In this document: positions 17,146-25,880 of the stretch, one piece after another
How positions within the stretch are numbered: position 1 is the stretch's first letter
Layout of the letters: each line of letters begins with the position of its first letter
Source of the DNA: CAZMGV01 sp964621525 [NCBI: uncultured bacterium]
GTDB taxonomy: Bacteria; JAGRBM01
Assembly: GCA_964621525.1 (NCBI GenBank)
Contig: CAZUMS010000006.1
Span: 62,001-126,000, forward strand
DNA length: 64,000 nt
Direction: 5' to 3'
Program-made: the position numbers and the translations under genes
Notes under the pieces: model-generated
Database searches by the model: none
The model's input: only the letters and a program-made list of their open reading frames with translations
Told to the model about the DNA's origin: nothing

Positions 17146-17433
17146 CGGAACTCTCCCCGGGGCGGAGGTGTCAACTTCCGGCGACACCCCAAGGTCACCC
17201 GGAGTTGACAGGCGGCCGGAAAAGGGACCTCGGCCCGGCGCATGTAAAAGAAGCCTATCATAGCCGCTAACCTGCGGAAACCATTTGAGAAAACGGGGTC
17301 TTTTGGCGGATAAACCCGGCACGCATGGCCTGGGGCACACCGTCTGCACCCTGATAATCGCTCGCATCGCACCGTCCGGGGGCTCACGGAAACAGCAGGG
17401 ACGGGTGCGGCTCCGGGCAGGGAGAAGTGCACC

Positions 17434-17652
17434 ATGACTACGGTTCTCAGCCTCGACAATCCGCTCAGGATCGCCGCCTTCGATGTGCTCACCGGCCGGG
17501 ATACGGCCCAGAGCCACAGGACGCTGAAGGACGCGCGGCATCAGGTGGAAGATCTCAAGAGCAAGGATCCCGTCACCTATCAGCTGGTGAAAAAGGCGAT
17601 CATTGAAACCATCAAGCGGAACGTGAAGCCCAAGCGGCTCCGGTCCTACTGA
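17434..17652 (+). CDS. Small conserved-looking hypothetical protein
   Basis: A 72-residue basic protein (MTTVLSLDNPLRIAAFDVL at the start, NVKPKRLRSY at the end). I do not recognise a family. It is supported as a gene by an ATG with an AGGGAGAA ribosome-binding site, a predicted helical charged middle, and a strong terminator immediately downstream. The upstream 288 bp back to the divergent gene at 17145 contains its likely promoter, though no good consensus match was found. Confidence 0.6.
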   Translation: MTTVLSLDNPLRIAAFDVLTGRDTAQSHRTLKDARHQVEDLKSKDPVTYQLVKKAIIETIKRNVKPKRLRSY

Positions 17653-17698
17653 TTCTCAAAAAAGTCCCCGTTCCTCTTTCTCTTCCTTCCTCCCCCTC

Positions 17699-17737
17699 CC
17701 GCCGCTCCGGAATGGTTCCGGGGCGGCGGTCTTTTTT
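17699..17737 (+). terminator. Intrinsic terminator after small hypothetical gene
   Basis: CCGCCGCTCCGGAA (17699-17712) pairs with TTCCGGGGCGGCGG (17716-17729), 14 bp with one wobble pair. A TCTTTTTT tract follows (17730-17737). Confidence 0.85.
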
Positions 17738-17762
17738 GCGGGGATGGACTACAAGAAAGGCC

Positions 17763-18536
17763 ATGAGCGGGAAAACCATCTTCATCACGGGGGCATCGGC
17801 CGGTATCGGCCGGGCGACGGCGAAACTCTTTGCGAAGAACGGCTGGTTCACCGGCCTGTTCGACCTCGACGAGGAAGGGCTCGAGACCCTCGCGCTCGAA
17901 GTCGGAAGAGGCCGCTGCGTCACCGGACGGCTCGACGTGACCGACCCTGCCTCGGTGGATCGGGCGTTCGAGACGTTTGCCGCCGCCACCGGCGGGAAAC
18001 TCCATGTGTTGTTCAACTGCGCGGGAATTCTCCAGGTCGGAGCGTTCGAGAAAAACCCCCGCGCTTCCAACGCGAAGCAGATCGCCGTGAACCTCACGGG
18101 CCTTGTGGACTGCACGGCGAGGGCTTTCCCGCTGCTGAAGGCCACACCAGATTCGCAGGTCATCAACATGTCCTCGGCGTCAGCGACCTACGGGATCCCC
18201 GATTTCGCCACCTACTCCGCCACAAAGCACGCCGTCCGGGCGCTCACCGAGGCCCTCGATATCGAGTGGGAGGCCCACGGCATTCACGTCTGTGACATCA
18301 TGCCGCCGTTCGTGAACACCGGCATGGTGAAGAACGCGAACCCCTCTAAGGTGATCGACCGGCTCGGCGTGAATATTACCGCCGAGGATGTGGCGAAGAC
18401 CGTCTGGCTGGCGGCGCAGGACCGCAAGGAAGTTCACTGGCCCGTGGGGCGGCAGTTCAAGATACTCTGGGCGGTTGCGAAGAACTTCAACCCTAGCCTC
18501 CAGCGGACACTGCTCCGCCGGATGTGGAACTCCTGA
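17763..18536 (+). CDS. Short-chain dehydrogenase/reductase
   Basis: A 257-residue NAD(P)-dependent oxidoreductase of the classical SDR family. TGASAGIG is the cofactor loop; FNCAGI, the serine of NMSSASATYG and YSATK (Tyr-x-x-x-Lys) form the catalytic set. FDLDEEG after the second strand places an Asp where NAD-preferring enzymes have one, so NAD is suggested. Substrate unknown. The ATG at 17763 starts the fold directly; an upstream in-frame ATG at 17712 would fall inside the terminator hairpin. Confidence 0.92.
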   Translation: MSGKTIFITGASAGIGRATAKLFAKNGWFTGLFDLDEEGLETLALEVGRGRCVTGRLDVTDPASVDRAFETFAAATGGKLHVLFNCAGILQVGAFEKNPRASNAKQIAVNLTGLVDCTARAFPLLKATPDSQVINMSSASATYGIPDFATYSATKHAVRALTEALDIEWEAHGIHVCDIMPPFVNTGMVKNANPSKVIDRLGVNITAEDVAKTVWLAAQDRKEVHWPVGRQFKILWAVAKNFNPSLQRTLLRRMWNS

Positions 18537-18564
18537 GCCATTAAACCGTCCGACGGCGCCAAAG

Positions 18565-18595
18565 AAAACGGCGGGCTGTGAGGCCCGCCGTTTTT
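18565..18595. terminator. Bidirectional terminator between SDR and giant lipoprotein
   Basis: AAAACGGCGGGC (18565-18576) pairs perfectly with GCCCGCCGTTTT (18583-18594). T-runs follow on both strands, serving the convergent genes. Confidence 0.85.
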
Positions 18596-18614
18596 ATCCG
18601 GGGTACCGGCCTGC

Positions 18615-21600
18615 TCAGGGGAGCGTCGCAGTTGCCACCGACGGACCCTGCAGGCCCTGGCAGGTGAGCGTGTAATCGCCCGACGCGCCCGGCGAGTAGG
18701 TGCCCGCCGTCGAAACGGCGACGCCGGCCGCCGGGAGGCTTCCGCCCGTGATGCGGCAGGAGGCGGCCGAGTGGGTCGTCCACTGGAGCACGGTCGGGCT
18801 CGCATCGAAGAACGTGCTGATCCAGACCCGGTTCGTCGGCCGGTGGTGGCCGGCGTCGACCGGCGAGGAGTCGAGCGTGTTCAGGCTGAGGTCCACGGTG
18901 AGCGTCCGCCAGTCGGTGTTGAAGTAGCTGTCCGCTAAACCGTCGTCACCGATATCGCGGCAGGGCGAAGCGGCGGCCAGGAACAGCTCGCCGCTGGCGG
19001 CGTAGTCGAACGGATCGGCGCCAAGCGTGACATTGTTGCCACCGAACCACCCGTTCTGGGTGCAGTTGTAGTCGATATAGGGCGAGGAGCTGCTGAGGCC
19101 GATCTCGTCGTCGATAAAAGTATCGTCATTGCCCCAGAAGGCATTGTTAACGGCCGAGCCATTAGAGTTGAAGTACATGATGGCTCCTCCGTCTCCGGCA
19201 ATCGCCGTGTTATCCGCAAAAGAGGAATTGATCACGTCGAGCCACCAGCCAAAGGAGTTCAGGTCGTTGAGGAGGATGGCACCGCCGTAGCCAGCAGCCG
19301 ATGTGCCGGTCGTATTGTTACGGAAGGTGCTGTTGGTGACGTACCCGAGAGCCGGATTGGCAACAATGGCGCCGCCGTATGCGCCGCTGACGTTATCAAT
19401 GAAAATCACGTCCTCGATATCCAGGAAGGAGAAGGAAGCGTAAATGGCGCCGCCTTCCATGGCATATCCGTTTTCAAAGCGGGTCCGGTCGAGGTAGAGC
19501 GAATTGGAATCGGCGAAAATGGCTGCCCCTTGGTAAGACTGGTTCGAATCGAAAAGCGTACCGCCCGAGGTGTAAATCTCGCCATCGTAGGCATAGATAC
19601 CGCCGCCGCTGTCGGTCGCGTGGTTTCCGCGGACCCGGCAGTTATTCAGGGTCAGATAGCTGGATTCGGCATAAATGCCGCCGCCATCGGAAGACCAGTC
19701 GTATCCAATGGCGTTGCCGCCGGTAATCTCGATTCCGTCGAGGACGGCGTATTCGTAGTCCAGATACGAATAAACGACGCTTTCGGCATCGCCGTCCGTC
19801 AGGGTGCCGCTGCTGTCGGTGTCGCCGGAGAAGACCGAGTGGACAAAGGGCGACGTGGGCCGGGAGTTCTTGTTGTTCTCCGTGCCGACGAAGCCGCCGT
19901 AGATCTCGACTCCCGGCTGGAGGGAGACGAGGGGATAAGCATCGGTGGACCGGTAGGTGCCGCGCCGGACCCACACCTCGCCGCCGAAGACGCCGGCGTC
20001 ATAAAGGTCGTCGATCGCCTGCTGGAGATTGTTCGTCACGTTCGCCCAGGACGTGCCGTTCGCCGCGCCGGAGGTATTGGTCGCGACGAAGCGGGTATTG
20101 AACTGGACCGTCACGTAGTCGGTGCGGGTCTCTATCCCGCCGTCCGAGATCGCGACGCCGATCGTGCAGGCGATGCCCTGCACCGGACAGGTGCCGCCAA
20201 GCGTGCCGTCGGCTGCGACCGTGCCCCAGGCGCAGGTTCCGCCGTTGCGGGCAAATGTCACCGGGTCACTGCCGTCGATGTCGTCGCCGCCCTGGGCCTG
20301 GAACGAGATTGCATTGCCCGAGGCGCAATTCACGGTCTGCGGCACGTTGTAGAAGACCGGTGCGTCGTTCGCCGGATTCACGGTCACGTTCACCGTGAGC
20401 TGGACAGTCGTGCCGGGCTCGGTATCCGCTACATCGAGCACGAAGCTGTCGCCGCCGTTGAAGTCGCCGTTCGGCACGTAGCGGACCGTCGCCGGCAGCG
20501 TGAGCGGGAACGTCAGGGCTCCGCCGCTGATATTCTGGAGCGAGCCGTTCGAGGGCACCGTGTTGACGGCGGCGATCCGCACCGTGTCGCCGTAAAGGAC
20601 GTCGCGGTCCACCACATGGGTGGCCGCATCGGCCGGATTGGTGCTGAGCGGAATCGAAACCAGCGCGAACGTATCCTCGTCCGTGGCGGCGTTCAGCGTG
20701 GGAGCCGAGGGGGCTACCGGCACGCGGTTCACGGTGAAGGCGATCGTCTGCGAGTGCGTGCGGTTGCAGCGGTCCTGCACCGTGTAGGTCACGGCATCGT
20801 TGCCGAACCAGCTCGCGTTCGGGCGGTAGCGGACGGCGAGGCCGTTGCCCACGCCCTTCGTGATCGTGCCCGAGGGGAACGAGAGGGCGCCGTCGCTCTG
20901 GTCGGTCAGCGCTCCATTCGACGGCTGGCCGCCGCCGATGGAGAGGACGCGGATGTCGCCGCCTGATCCCCCGAAGGTATTGCAGGTGCCGTCATCGACC
21001 GTGTCCGGGTCGGTGCCGTCCAGTGTGAAATCCACGAAAGCGTTCTCGTTCAGCACGTAGCTGGTGACGCCGACGGCCCGGGGGTTCTCGGCCACCGGCT
21101 GGACGGTGACGGCCACCGTATCGGTGTCGGAATTGAGGTCGGAGTCGGACACTGTGAAGTCGAAGGTCACGCTCGTGTCGGCATCGTGCGCCGGCGTGTA
21201 CCGGACGGCGAGCGGAAGCACGAGCGGCAGGGAGGCCAGAAGGTCCGCGCCGCCCAAGGTCGTCAGCGTGCCGTGGGCCGGGAGTACGGGCAGGCCCGTG
21301 AGCGAAAGCACGTCGCCCGTGTCGGGGTCCGTGGCGCTCAGGAGGAACGTCACGCTCGAATCCTCGGCCACCACAGGGGCTGGAACCGGCAGAATCGCCT
21401 CGGGCACGTCGTCGAACGGGGTCACATCAATATGGACGAGTCCGGTGGAGGACTCCGAGAACGTATCGGTGGTGACGAACCCAAAATCGAGATCGAGATC
21501 CTGATCGGGGTCCAGAGTGACCCGCACGGTCGTGGGCAGCAGGATCGGGAACACGAGGGGGTTGTCGCTCGTGTCGGTCACGCTGGCGTTCGCGAGGCCG

Positions 21601-22430
21601 CTGAACCCGGTGAGGGAAACCGTGTCGCCGGTATCCACGTCCGTCGCATCCAGAACGATATCGACGAAGCCGTCTTCGTCGGCAGCAGCGGTCACGTCCT
21701 GCGGATCCGGTGCGTCCGGAACCGGGTTCACCGTGACTTCGAAGTCTTCGACTGTCGTGAGGGCGGTTTCGCCCGTCTCGACCTCGGTCGTGTTCGCTTC
21801 GAGCGTAATGAAGAAGTTCTGGTCGAGGTCCGCCGGAAGCACGAACTTGAGGCCGGGAAGCTGCGTGCGGGAGAGCGAGTAGACACCCGAACCGACGGAC
21901 GAGCCGTTCGTGAGGAACACGCCCTCTGGCAGGCCGGAAATGACGACGGCCGAGAGGGTTTCGGAGCCGTCTCCGTCCACGAGATTGACCGATACGGTCA
22001 GCGGAATCTGGGTGTCTTCGTCGCCTTCGGCCGTCACCTGAAAGAGCGGCGGGTCGGCCGCCGGGGTCACGGTGATCCGGCCCAGGGCCTGGATTTCCGA
22101 GCGTTCGTCACCGGTGGTGATCTGGTAGAAAAACTCATCGACGCCGCTGAAGTTGGCGCCCGGCGTGTAGGTCACGGTCAGGGGTTCGCTGCCCTGCACG
22201 ACATCGAAGGTCCCGTGCGCGGGCGGTTCGAGCACCTTGACGGTCATTGCAAGGCCGGCCGCATTGCCCCCCGAGATTGTGACCACCAGCGGAGTGTCCT
22301 CCGGGGTGGTCAGCGTCTGGAGGTCTTCGGCCGAAATCGCTTGGACCGAATTGTCCGAGCCGCAGGCTCCCAGCAGCAGGCTGCCGCCGAGCATAATCGC
22401 GCCGATCAGTTTATGATTTCCGAACAACAT
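18615..22430 (-). CDS. Giant surface lipoprotein: Ig-like repeats plus beta-helix
   Basis: A 1271-residue lipoprotein. The signal peptide ends in the lipobox LLGAC with Cys at residue 23 and Gly at +2, which predicts the outer membrane. From about residue 40 to 780 there are some seven cadherin/Ig-like repeats marked by phrases such as DVDTGDTVSLTG, DPDTGDVLSLTG and VTYTPGANFSG. From about 785 to 1190 there is a right-handed beta-helix with repeated GGGIYA, GGAIYA and GGAIL turns, as in polymorphic outer-membrane proteins. About 60 residues with two Cys close the protein. It is probably a surface adhesin or carbohydrate-binding protein. It is monocistronic between two intergenic regions. Confidence 0.75.
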   Translation of the reverse strand: MLFGNHKLIGAIMLGGSLLLGACGSDNSVQAISAEDLQTLTTPEDTPLVVTISGGNAAGLAMTVKVLEPPAHGTFDVVQGSEPLTVTYTPGANFSGVDEFFYQITTGDERSEIQALGRITVTPAADPPLFQVTAEGDEDTQIPLTVSVNLVDGDGSETLSAVVISGLPEGVFLTNGSSVGSGVYSLSRTQLPGLKFVLPADLDQNFFITLEANTTEVETGETALTTVEDFEVTVNPVPDAPDPQDVTAAADEDGFVDIVLDATDVDTGDTVSLTGFSGLANASVTDTSDNPLVFPILLPTTVRVTLDPDQDLDLDFGFVTTDTFSESSTGLVHIDVTPFDDVPEAILPVPAPVVAEDSSVTFLLSATDPDTGDVLSLTGLPVLPAHGTLTTLGGADLLASLPLVLPLAVRYTPAHDADTSVTFDFTVSDSDLNSDTDTVAVTVQPVAENPRAVGVTSYVLNENAFVDFTLDGTDPDTVDDGTCNTFGGSGGDIRVLSIGGGQPSNGALTDQSDGALSFPSGTITKGVGNGLAVRYRPNASWFGNDAVTYTVQDRCNRTHSQTIAFTVNRVPVAPSAPTLNAATDEDTFALVSIPLSTNPADAATHVVDRDVLYGDTVRIAAVNTVPSNGSLQNISGGALTFPLTLPATVRYVPNGDFNGGDSFVLDVADTEPGTTVQLTVNVTVNPANDAPVFYNVPQTVNCASGNAISFQAQGGDDIDGSDPVTFARNGGTCAWGTVAADGTLGGTCPVQGIACTIGVAISDGGIETRTDYVTVQFNTRFVATNTSGAANGTSWANVTNNLQQAIDDLYDAGVFGGEVWVRRGTYRSTDAYPLVSLQPGVEIYGGFVGTENNKNSRPTSPFVHSVFSGDTDSSGTLTDGDAESVVYSYLDYEYAVLDGIEITGGNAIGYDWSSDGGGIYAESSYLTLNNCRVRGNHATDSGGGIYAYDGEIYTSGGTLFDSNQSYQGAAIFADSNSLYLDRTRFENGYAMEGGAIYASFSFLDIEDVIFIDNVSGAYGGAIVANPALGYVTNSTFRNNTTGTSAAGYGGAILLNDLNSFGWWLDVINSSFADNTAIAGDGGAIMYFNSNGSAVNNAFWGNDDTFIDDEIGLSSSSPYIDYNCTQNGWFGGNNVTLGADPFDYAASGELFLAAASPCRDIGDDGLADSYFNTDWRTLTVDLSLNTLDSSPVDAGHHRPTNRVWISTFFDASPTVLQWTTHSAASCRITGGSLPAAGVAVSTAGTYSPGASGDYTLTCQGLQGPSVATATLP

Positions 22431-22840
22431 GTCTCGCCATCCCCCTGAAGAAGAAGCTCTCGATATCGCTAACGAGTTCGTTCCACCGGCCGGATGAAAA
22501 GTTCCCCCCTGGCCGGAGGCACAATAAGAGGGCTTAACGCTAGTGCATCGGCTCGCCGGTTACAAAGCAGAAAGGGCAACGGATTTACAACCTTTTTGGG
22601 TTCCGGAGGACAGGGCACTGTCTGGGCACAAGTGCCTGTTATTCCGGCTAAATACCGGTTTTGTGGCGCTGATCTCGGCAGCAAATCAGGCTCCGGCCCG
22701 TGCGATGGCTCACATCACTGGTCCGGAGATTTCGGGTCTGACAGGAACCGGGTTCGGGAGGCAGCTCCCGATGACAGTCCTGTTACGGATCGGGGACCCT
22801 CTGGCTCCTGCTCCTGACGCTGTGCGAAAGTGACGCGCAG
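22431..22840. other. 410-bp divergent intergenic region
   Basis: Separates the divergent giant lipoprotein and arsC genes, so it must hold both promoters. Two short overlapping plus-strand frames (from 22494 and 22543) have no ribosome-binding site or recognisable protein. Small hairpins (GGCAC/GTGCC near 22637) are visible. No convincing ArsR-type dyad was found. Confidence 0.5.
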
Positions 22841-23281
22841 ATGGACCGCAAACCGACAGTCTTATTCCTCTGTACCGGCAATTCGGCTCGGAGCCAGATG
22901 GCCGAGGCGCTGCTTCGTCACCGGGCCGGCGGCATTTTCGATGCTCACAGTGCCGGAACCGACCCCCAGGGCGTGAATCCCTTTTCGGTCCGGGCCCTTC
23001 AGGAGATCGGTGTGGACACGTCGGGTCTCAGGTCGAAGCATCTGGACGAGTTTCAGGGCCGGGCTGCGGTCGATTTCCTGATTGCGGTCTGCTCGGCGGC
23101 CGACCGGAACTGCCCGGTGGCGCTATTTCCCGGCGTCCGGCGGCTTTCCTGGCCGTTCGACGATCCGGCGGCGGTTCAGGGGACCGATGAAGACCGGCTC
23201 GGGGCGTTCCGGCGTGTCCGTAACCAGATCGACGCCCGAATCACTGGCTGGCTGAAGGAAGAACCCTGGAAACCCTCCTGA
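22841..23281 (+). CDS. arsC: Thioredoxin-coupled arsenate reductase
   Basis: Reduces arsenate to arsenite. The 146-residue product has the low-molecular-weight phosphatase P-loop CTGNSARS (Cys11, Arg17) and the two additional cysteines of the thioredoxin-linked arsenate reductases in AVCSAADRNCP. WPFDDPAA is also typical. All three redox cysteines are present, so arsenate reductase is favoured over a tyrosine phosphatase. It is followed at once by an aquaglyceroporin gene, which would let the arsenite out. Confidence 0.9.
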   Translation: MDRKPTVLFLCTGNSARSQMAEALLRHRAGGIFDAHSAGTDPQGVNPFSVRALQEIGVDTSGLRSKHLDEFQGRAAVDFLIAVCSAADRNCPVALFPGVRRLSWPFDDPAAVQGTDEDRLGAFRRVRNQIDARITGWLKEEPWKPS

Positions 23282-23946
23282 ATCCTGAACGGGTTGCGGC
23301 CGAAGGTATCGGCACGGGATTTCTGGTGCTCGCCGTGGTGGGTTCGGGAATCATGGCCGAAACCCTGTCGGGCGGGAACGTCGCACTGGCACTGCTCGCC
23401 AATACGGCCGCCACCGGAGCGGCGCTGTTTGTGCTGATCACTCTTCTGGGGCCGGTTTCGGGCGCGAGCTTCAATCCCGTGGTGTCCCTGCTGTCGGCGG
23501 AGCCGGGGAGCAGAAGGCGGGCCGCCGCCGACATGGCAGCCCAGTTTGCGGGTGGAGCCGCCGGTGCGATTCTGGCGAACGTCATGTTCGGCCATGCGCC
23601 GGTGGAGCTGGCTACGCGCGTTCGTACGGGATACGGCCAGTGGCTGGGGGAAGCAATCGCCACGTTCGGCCTCCTGCTTGCGATCCGTCTGGTGAGCCGG
23701 TTCGATCCGGCGAAGACGGCTGCGGTGGTCGCCCTTTATATCGCGTCGGCCTACTGGTTCACTGCCTCGACGTCGTTCGCCAATCCGGCCGTGACTCTTG
23801 CCCGGACCCTGTCCGACAGCTTCGCCGGGATCCGTCCGGCCGACGCACCGGCATTCATCCTGATGCAGTCAGCGGGCGGACTGGCGGGCTGGATACTGGG
23901 CGGCTGGCTGTCGGAGCCTGCTCAGGGAATCAGCCGGAATTCGTAG
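23266..23946 (+). CDS. Aquaglyceroporin (MIP family), probable arsenite channel, unusual start
   Basis: A six-helix channel with the two half-helix motifs NPV (GASFNPVVS) and NPA (SFANPAVTL). Channels next to arsC, such as AqpS of rhizobia, release arsenite down its gradient. The first in-frame GTG (23326) would cut off half of helix 1; residues RVAAEGIGTGFLV before it clearly belong to the family. Between the in-frame stop at 23221 and that GTG there is no ATG, GTG or TTG. I therefore propose a CTG start at 23266, preceded by AAGGAAG, overlapping arsC by 16 nt. A frameshifted ArsC-channel fusion is the alternative. Confidence 0.75.
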   Translation: METLLNPERVAAEGIGTGFLVLAVVGSGIMAETLSGGNVALALLANTAATGAALFVLITLLGPVSGASFNPVVSLLSAEPGSRRRAAADMAAQFAGGAAGAILANVMFGHAPVELATRVRTGYGQWLGEAIATFGLLLAIRLVSRFDPAKTAAVVALYIASAYWFTASTSFANPAVTLARTLSDSFAGIRPADAPAFILMQSAGGLAGWILGGWLSEPAQGISRNS

Positions 23947-24641
23947 AGGTTCCTGCCGACATCGCGCCGGCCCTTCTTGAGCGGGCTCTTTTCTCCCGCG
24001 GTCTTGGGGCCGCTGCCTGCGTCGCCCTCATCGTCGGTCTCGTCAGGATCCTTATCGGCCGCTTTGGGATCAGCGGCCGGTGCGGCCGGGCCTGTCGCCG
24101 CCGGGGTGGTTTCAGCCGCAGGGATGTTCAGCAGTTTCAGCGCGCCGCGGCGGTTCAGGGTGAGGCGGTAGCGCTCGGGATCGGCCTTGAGGTCGGCGGC
24201 CTCAATCCGTACGGGTTCGCCCACGCAGGGGACGACCTCGATAGCCGAGAAGTTTTCCTTTTCGGGCACCACGGCGGTCAGGGGAATCCAGGTGCGGCGG
24301 ACCAGCTTCTTACCGCTCCGCTCGGGCGTCACGGCACCGGCGGCGAACACCACGTCACTGTTCGTCTTCGACCAGATTACCCGGTCGCCCTTGGGGTCGG
24401 CTTTCACGAGACGCAGCTCCTTGGCCATCTGGCCGCCGCACCGGCTTGGCGGGGGCGGCTCGTTTTTTGCGGCCTCCTGCCGTTCCTTCGCCTGTTTCTG
24501 AAGTTCACGGAACTTCTCCGCCTTCAGCTTCCTCGCCTCGGCCCTGGCGATTTCCTCCGGACTTTTCTGGGGTTCCTTTTTCTGGCAACCGGTGGCGGCC
24601 GTTGCAATACAGAAGGCGAGGGCAAAAGAGCGCAGCTTCAT
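23922..24641 (-). CDS. Hypothetical lipoprotein
   Basis: A 239-residue lipoprotein with lipobox ATGC (Cys19). It has a charged, coiled-coil-like segment (residues 25-60), a central folded part with two cysteines (SRCGGQ and VPCVGEP), and an Ala/Pro/Asp-rich linker near the end. No family was recognised. Its last 25 nt overlap the end of the convergent aquaglyceroporin gene. Confidence 0.65.
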   Translation of the reverse strand: MKLRSFALAFCIATAATGCQKKEPQKSPEEIARAEARKLKAEKFRELQKQAKERQEAAKNEPPPPSRCGGQMAKELRLVKADPKGDRVIWSKTNSDVVFAAGAVTPERSGKKLVRRTWIPLTAVVPEKENFSAIEVVPCVGEPVRIEAADLKADPERYRLTLNRRGALKLLNIPAAETTPAATGPAAPAADPKAADKDPDETDDEGDAGSGPKTAGEKSPLKKGRRDVGRNLYEFRLIP

Positions 24642-24922
24642 GGAACTCGGACCTCCGGAACGCGGGATCGGTGTTCAGGGCGTAACGGCTGGGGGAAAAG
24701 GGTGCAAGCCTGCTTAAGCAGATTTCATTCAGCGCCGCACTTCGGCCGGTTGTCCACAGACCCCGGTTGACCGCGCTTATGGAAGCCGGTACGGTCAGGT
24801 CCGCGTTCGGCAGTTTTTCCGTGTGCCGCTACCTGACACAGGGGTGGGGTATACAGGTAACCAGAGCGGCGGAGCTGACTCCGCCGGATAGTGAACGTGA
24901 ACCGGAAAGGACGGATACGACC

Positions 24923-25444
24923 ATGGCCAGCTCCCTCAACAAGGTAATTCTCATCGGAAGACTCGGGAAAGATCCCGAGCAGCGGTTTACCGGCAACGGA
25001 ACCGCCGTGTGCAATTTCACCCTCGCGACGAACGAGTTCGACGGACGCGACGACCAGGGCCAGGCGAAGGAGCGGACCGAGTGGCACGATATCGTCGCCT
25101 ATGGAAAGCTGGCCGAAATCTGCAACCAGTATCTCTCGAAGGGCCGCCAGTGTTACGTGGAAGGCCGGCTCCAGACCCGCAAGTGGGAAGACAAGAACAC
25201 AGGCGAGCCGCGCCGGAAAACGGAGATCGTCGCCCGCGACATCGTGCTGCTCGGCTCGCGCGAGGACCGGGGTTCCCGCGACGCCGGCGAGGAACGGGGT
25301 TCCTACAGCCGCGGCGGCGGTAACGGAGGCGGCGGCCAGCGCCGGGGCGGTCCGCCGCCCAAGCGGCAGGCCGAAGAAGACGTCTCCCAGGACCCGGGCT
25401 ATGACGACGCGGCGCCGCCGGCCGAAGAAGACGTCCCCTTCTGA
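24923..25444 (+). CDS. ssb: Single-stranded DNA-binding protein
   Basis: Coats single-stranded DNA in replication and repair. The 173-residue product has an N-terminal OB fold ([45 protein letters not shown]), a Gly/Arg-rich linker and the acidic tip EEDVPF, a variant of DDIPF that recruits partner proteins. The ATG at 24923 matches the family start; GAAAGGA lies upstream. The 281-bp gap to the divergent lipoprotein contains no further gene that I can support. Confidence 0.96.
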   Translation: MASSLNKVILIGRLGKDPEQRFTGNGTAVCNFTLATNEFDGRDDQGQAKERTEWHDIVAYGKLAEICNQYLSKGRQCYVEGRLQTRKWEDKNTGEPRRKTEIVARDIVLLGSREDRGSRDAGEERGSYSRGGGNGGGGQRRGGPPPKRQAEEDVSQDPGYDDAAPPAEEDVPF

Positions 25445-25453
25445 ACCGGCGTC

Positions 25454-25861
25454 TCAGCCGGCGAGATTCTTCCGGACCATTGCGAGCAGGTCCTTCGGCA
25501 GGAACGGCTTGGTGAGATAGTCGTCCACGCCGGCTTCCTTCGCCAGGCGGATGTCGTGCGGGTAGGCGTGGGCCGAGAGAGCCACGATCCTGAGCCCGGT
25601 GCCGTGCTTCGCCCGGATGCGCCGTGTGGCCTCGAGGCCGTCCATCCGGGGCAGCGAGATGTCCATGAGGATCAGCGACGGGCGGAACGAGTCGGTCTTC
25701 TCGATCGCCATGAGCCCGTCCCACGCGAGATCGATATGGTATTCATGACAGAGGATCTGTTCGACCAGCTCCCGGTTGAACTTGATGTCTTCCACAATCA
25801 GCACCCGCTGCTTCTGCGGAACGGCCGCTTTGGGCGGCGCCGGAACGGTCTGGGTTTCCAT
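25454..25861 (-). CDS. Single-domain response regulator
   Basis: A receiver domain with no output domain (135 residues). Acidic pocket in VLIVEDI, phospho-acceptor Asp in LILMDISLP, and conserved Lys in YLTKPF. It lies 19 bp behind a hybrid-sensor gene and is likely its target, acting through protein contacts like CheY or as a phosphorelay intermediate. Four possible starts occur within MMTMETQ; the ATG at 25861 is best spaced from AGAAGG, with 25870 the alternative. Confidence 0.9.
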   Translation of the reverse strand: METQTVPAPPKAAVPQKQRVLIVEDIKFNRELVEQILCHEYHIDLAWDGLMAIEKTDSFRPSLILMDISLPRMDGLEATRRIRAKHGTGLRIVALSAHAYPHDIRLAKEAGVDDYLTKPFLPKDLLAMVRKNLAG

Positions 25862-25880
25862 GGTCATCATCCTTCTGTTT

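Noticed and set aside
22494-22833. Two short plus-strand frames upstream of arsC
   Set aside because: Overlapping each other in different frames, no ribosome-binding site, no recognisable sequence.
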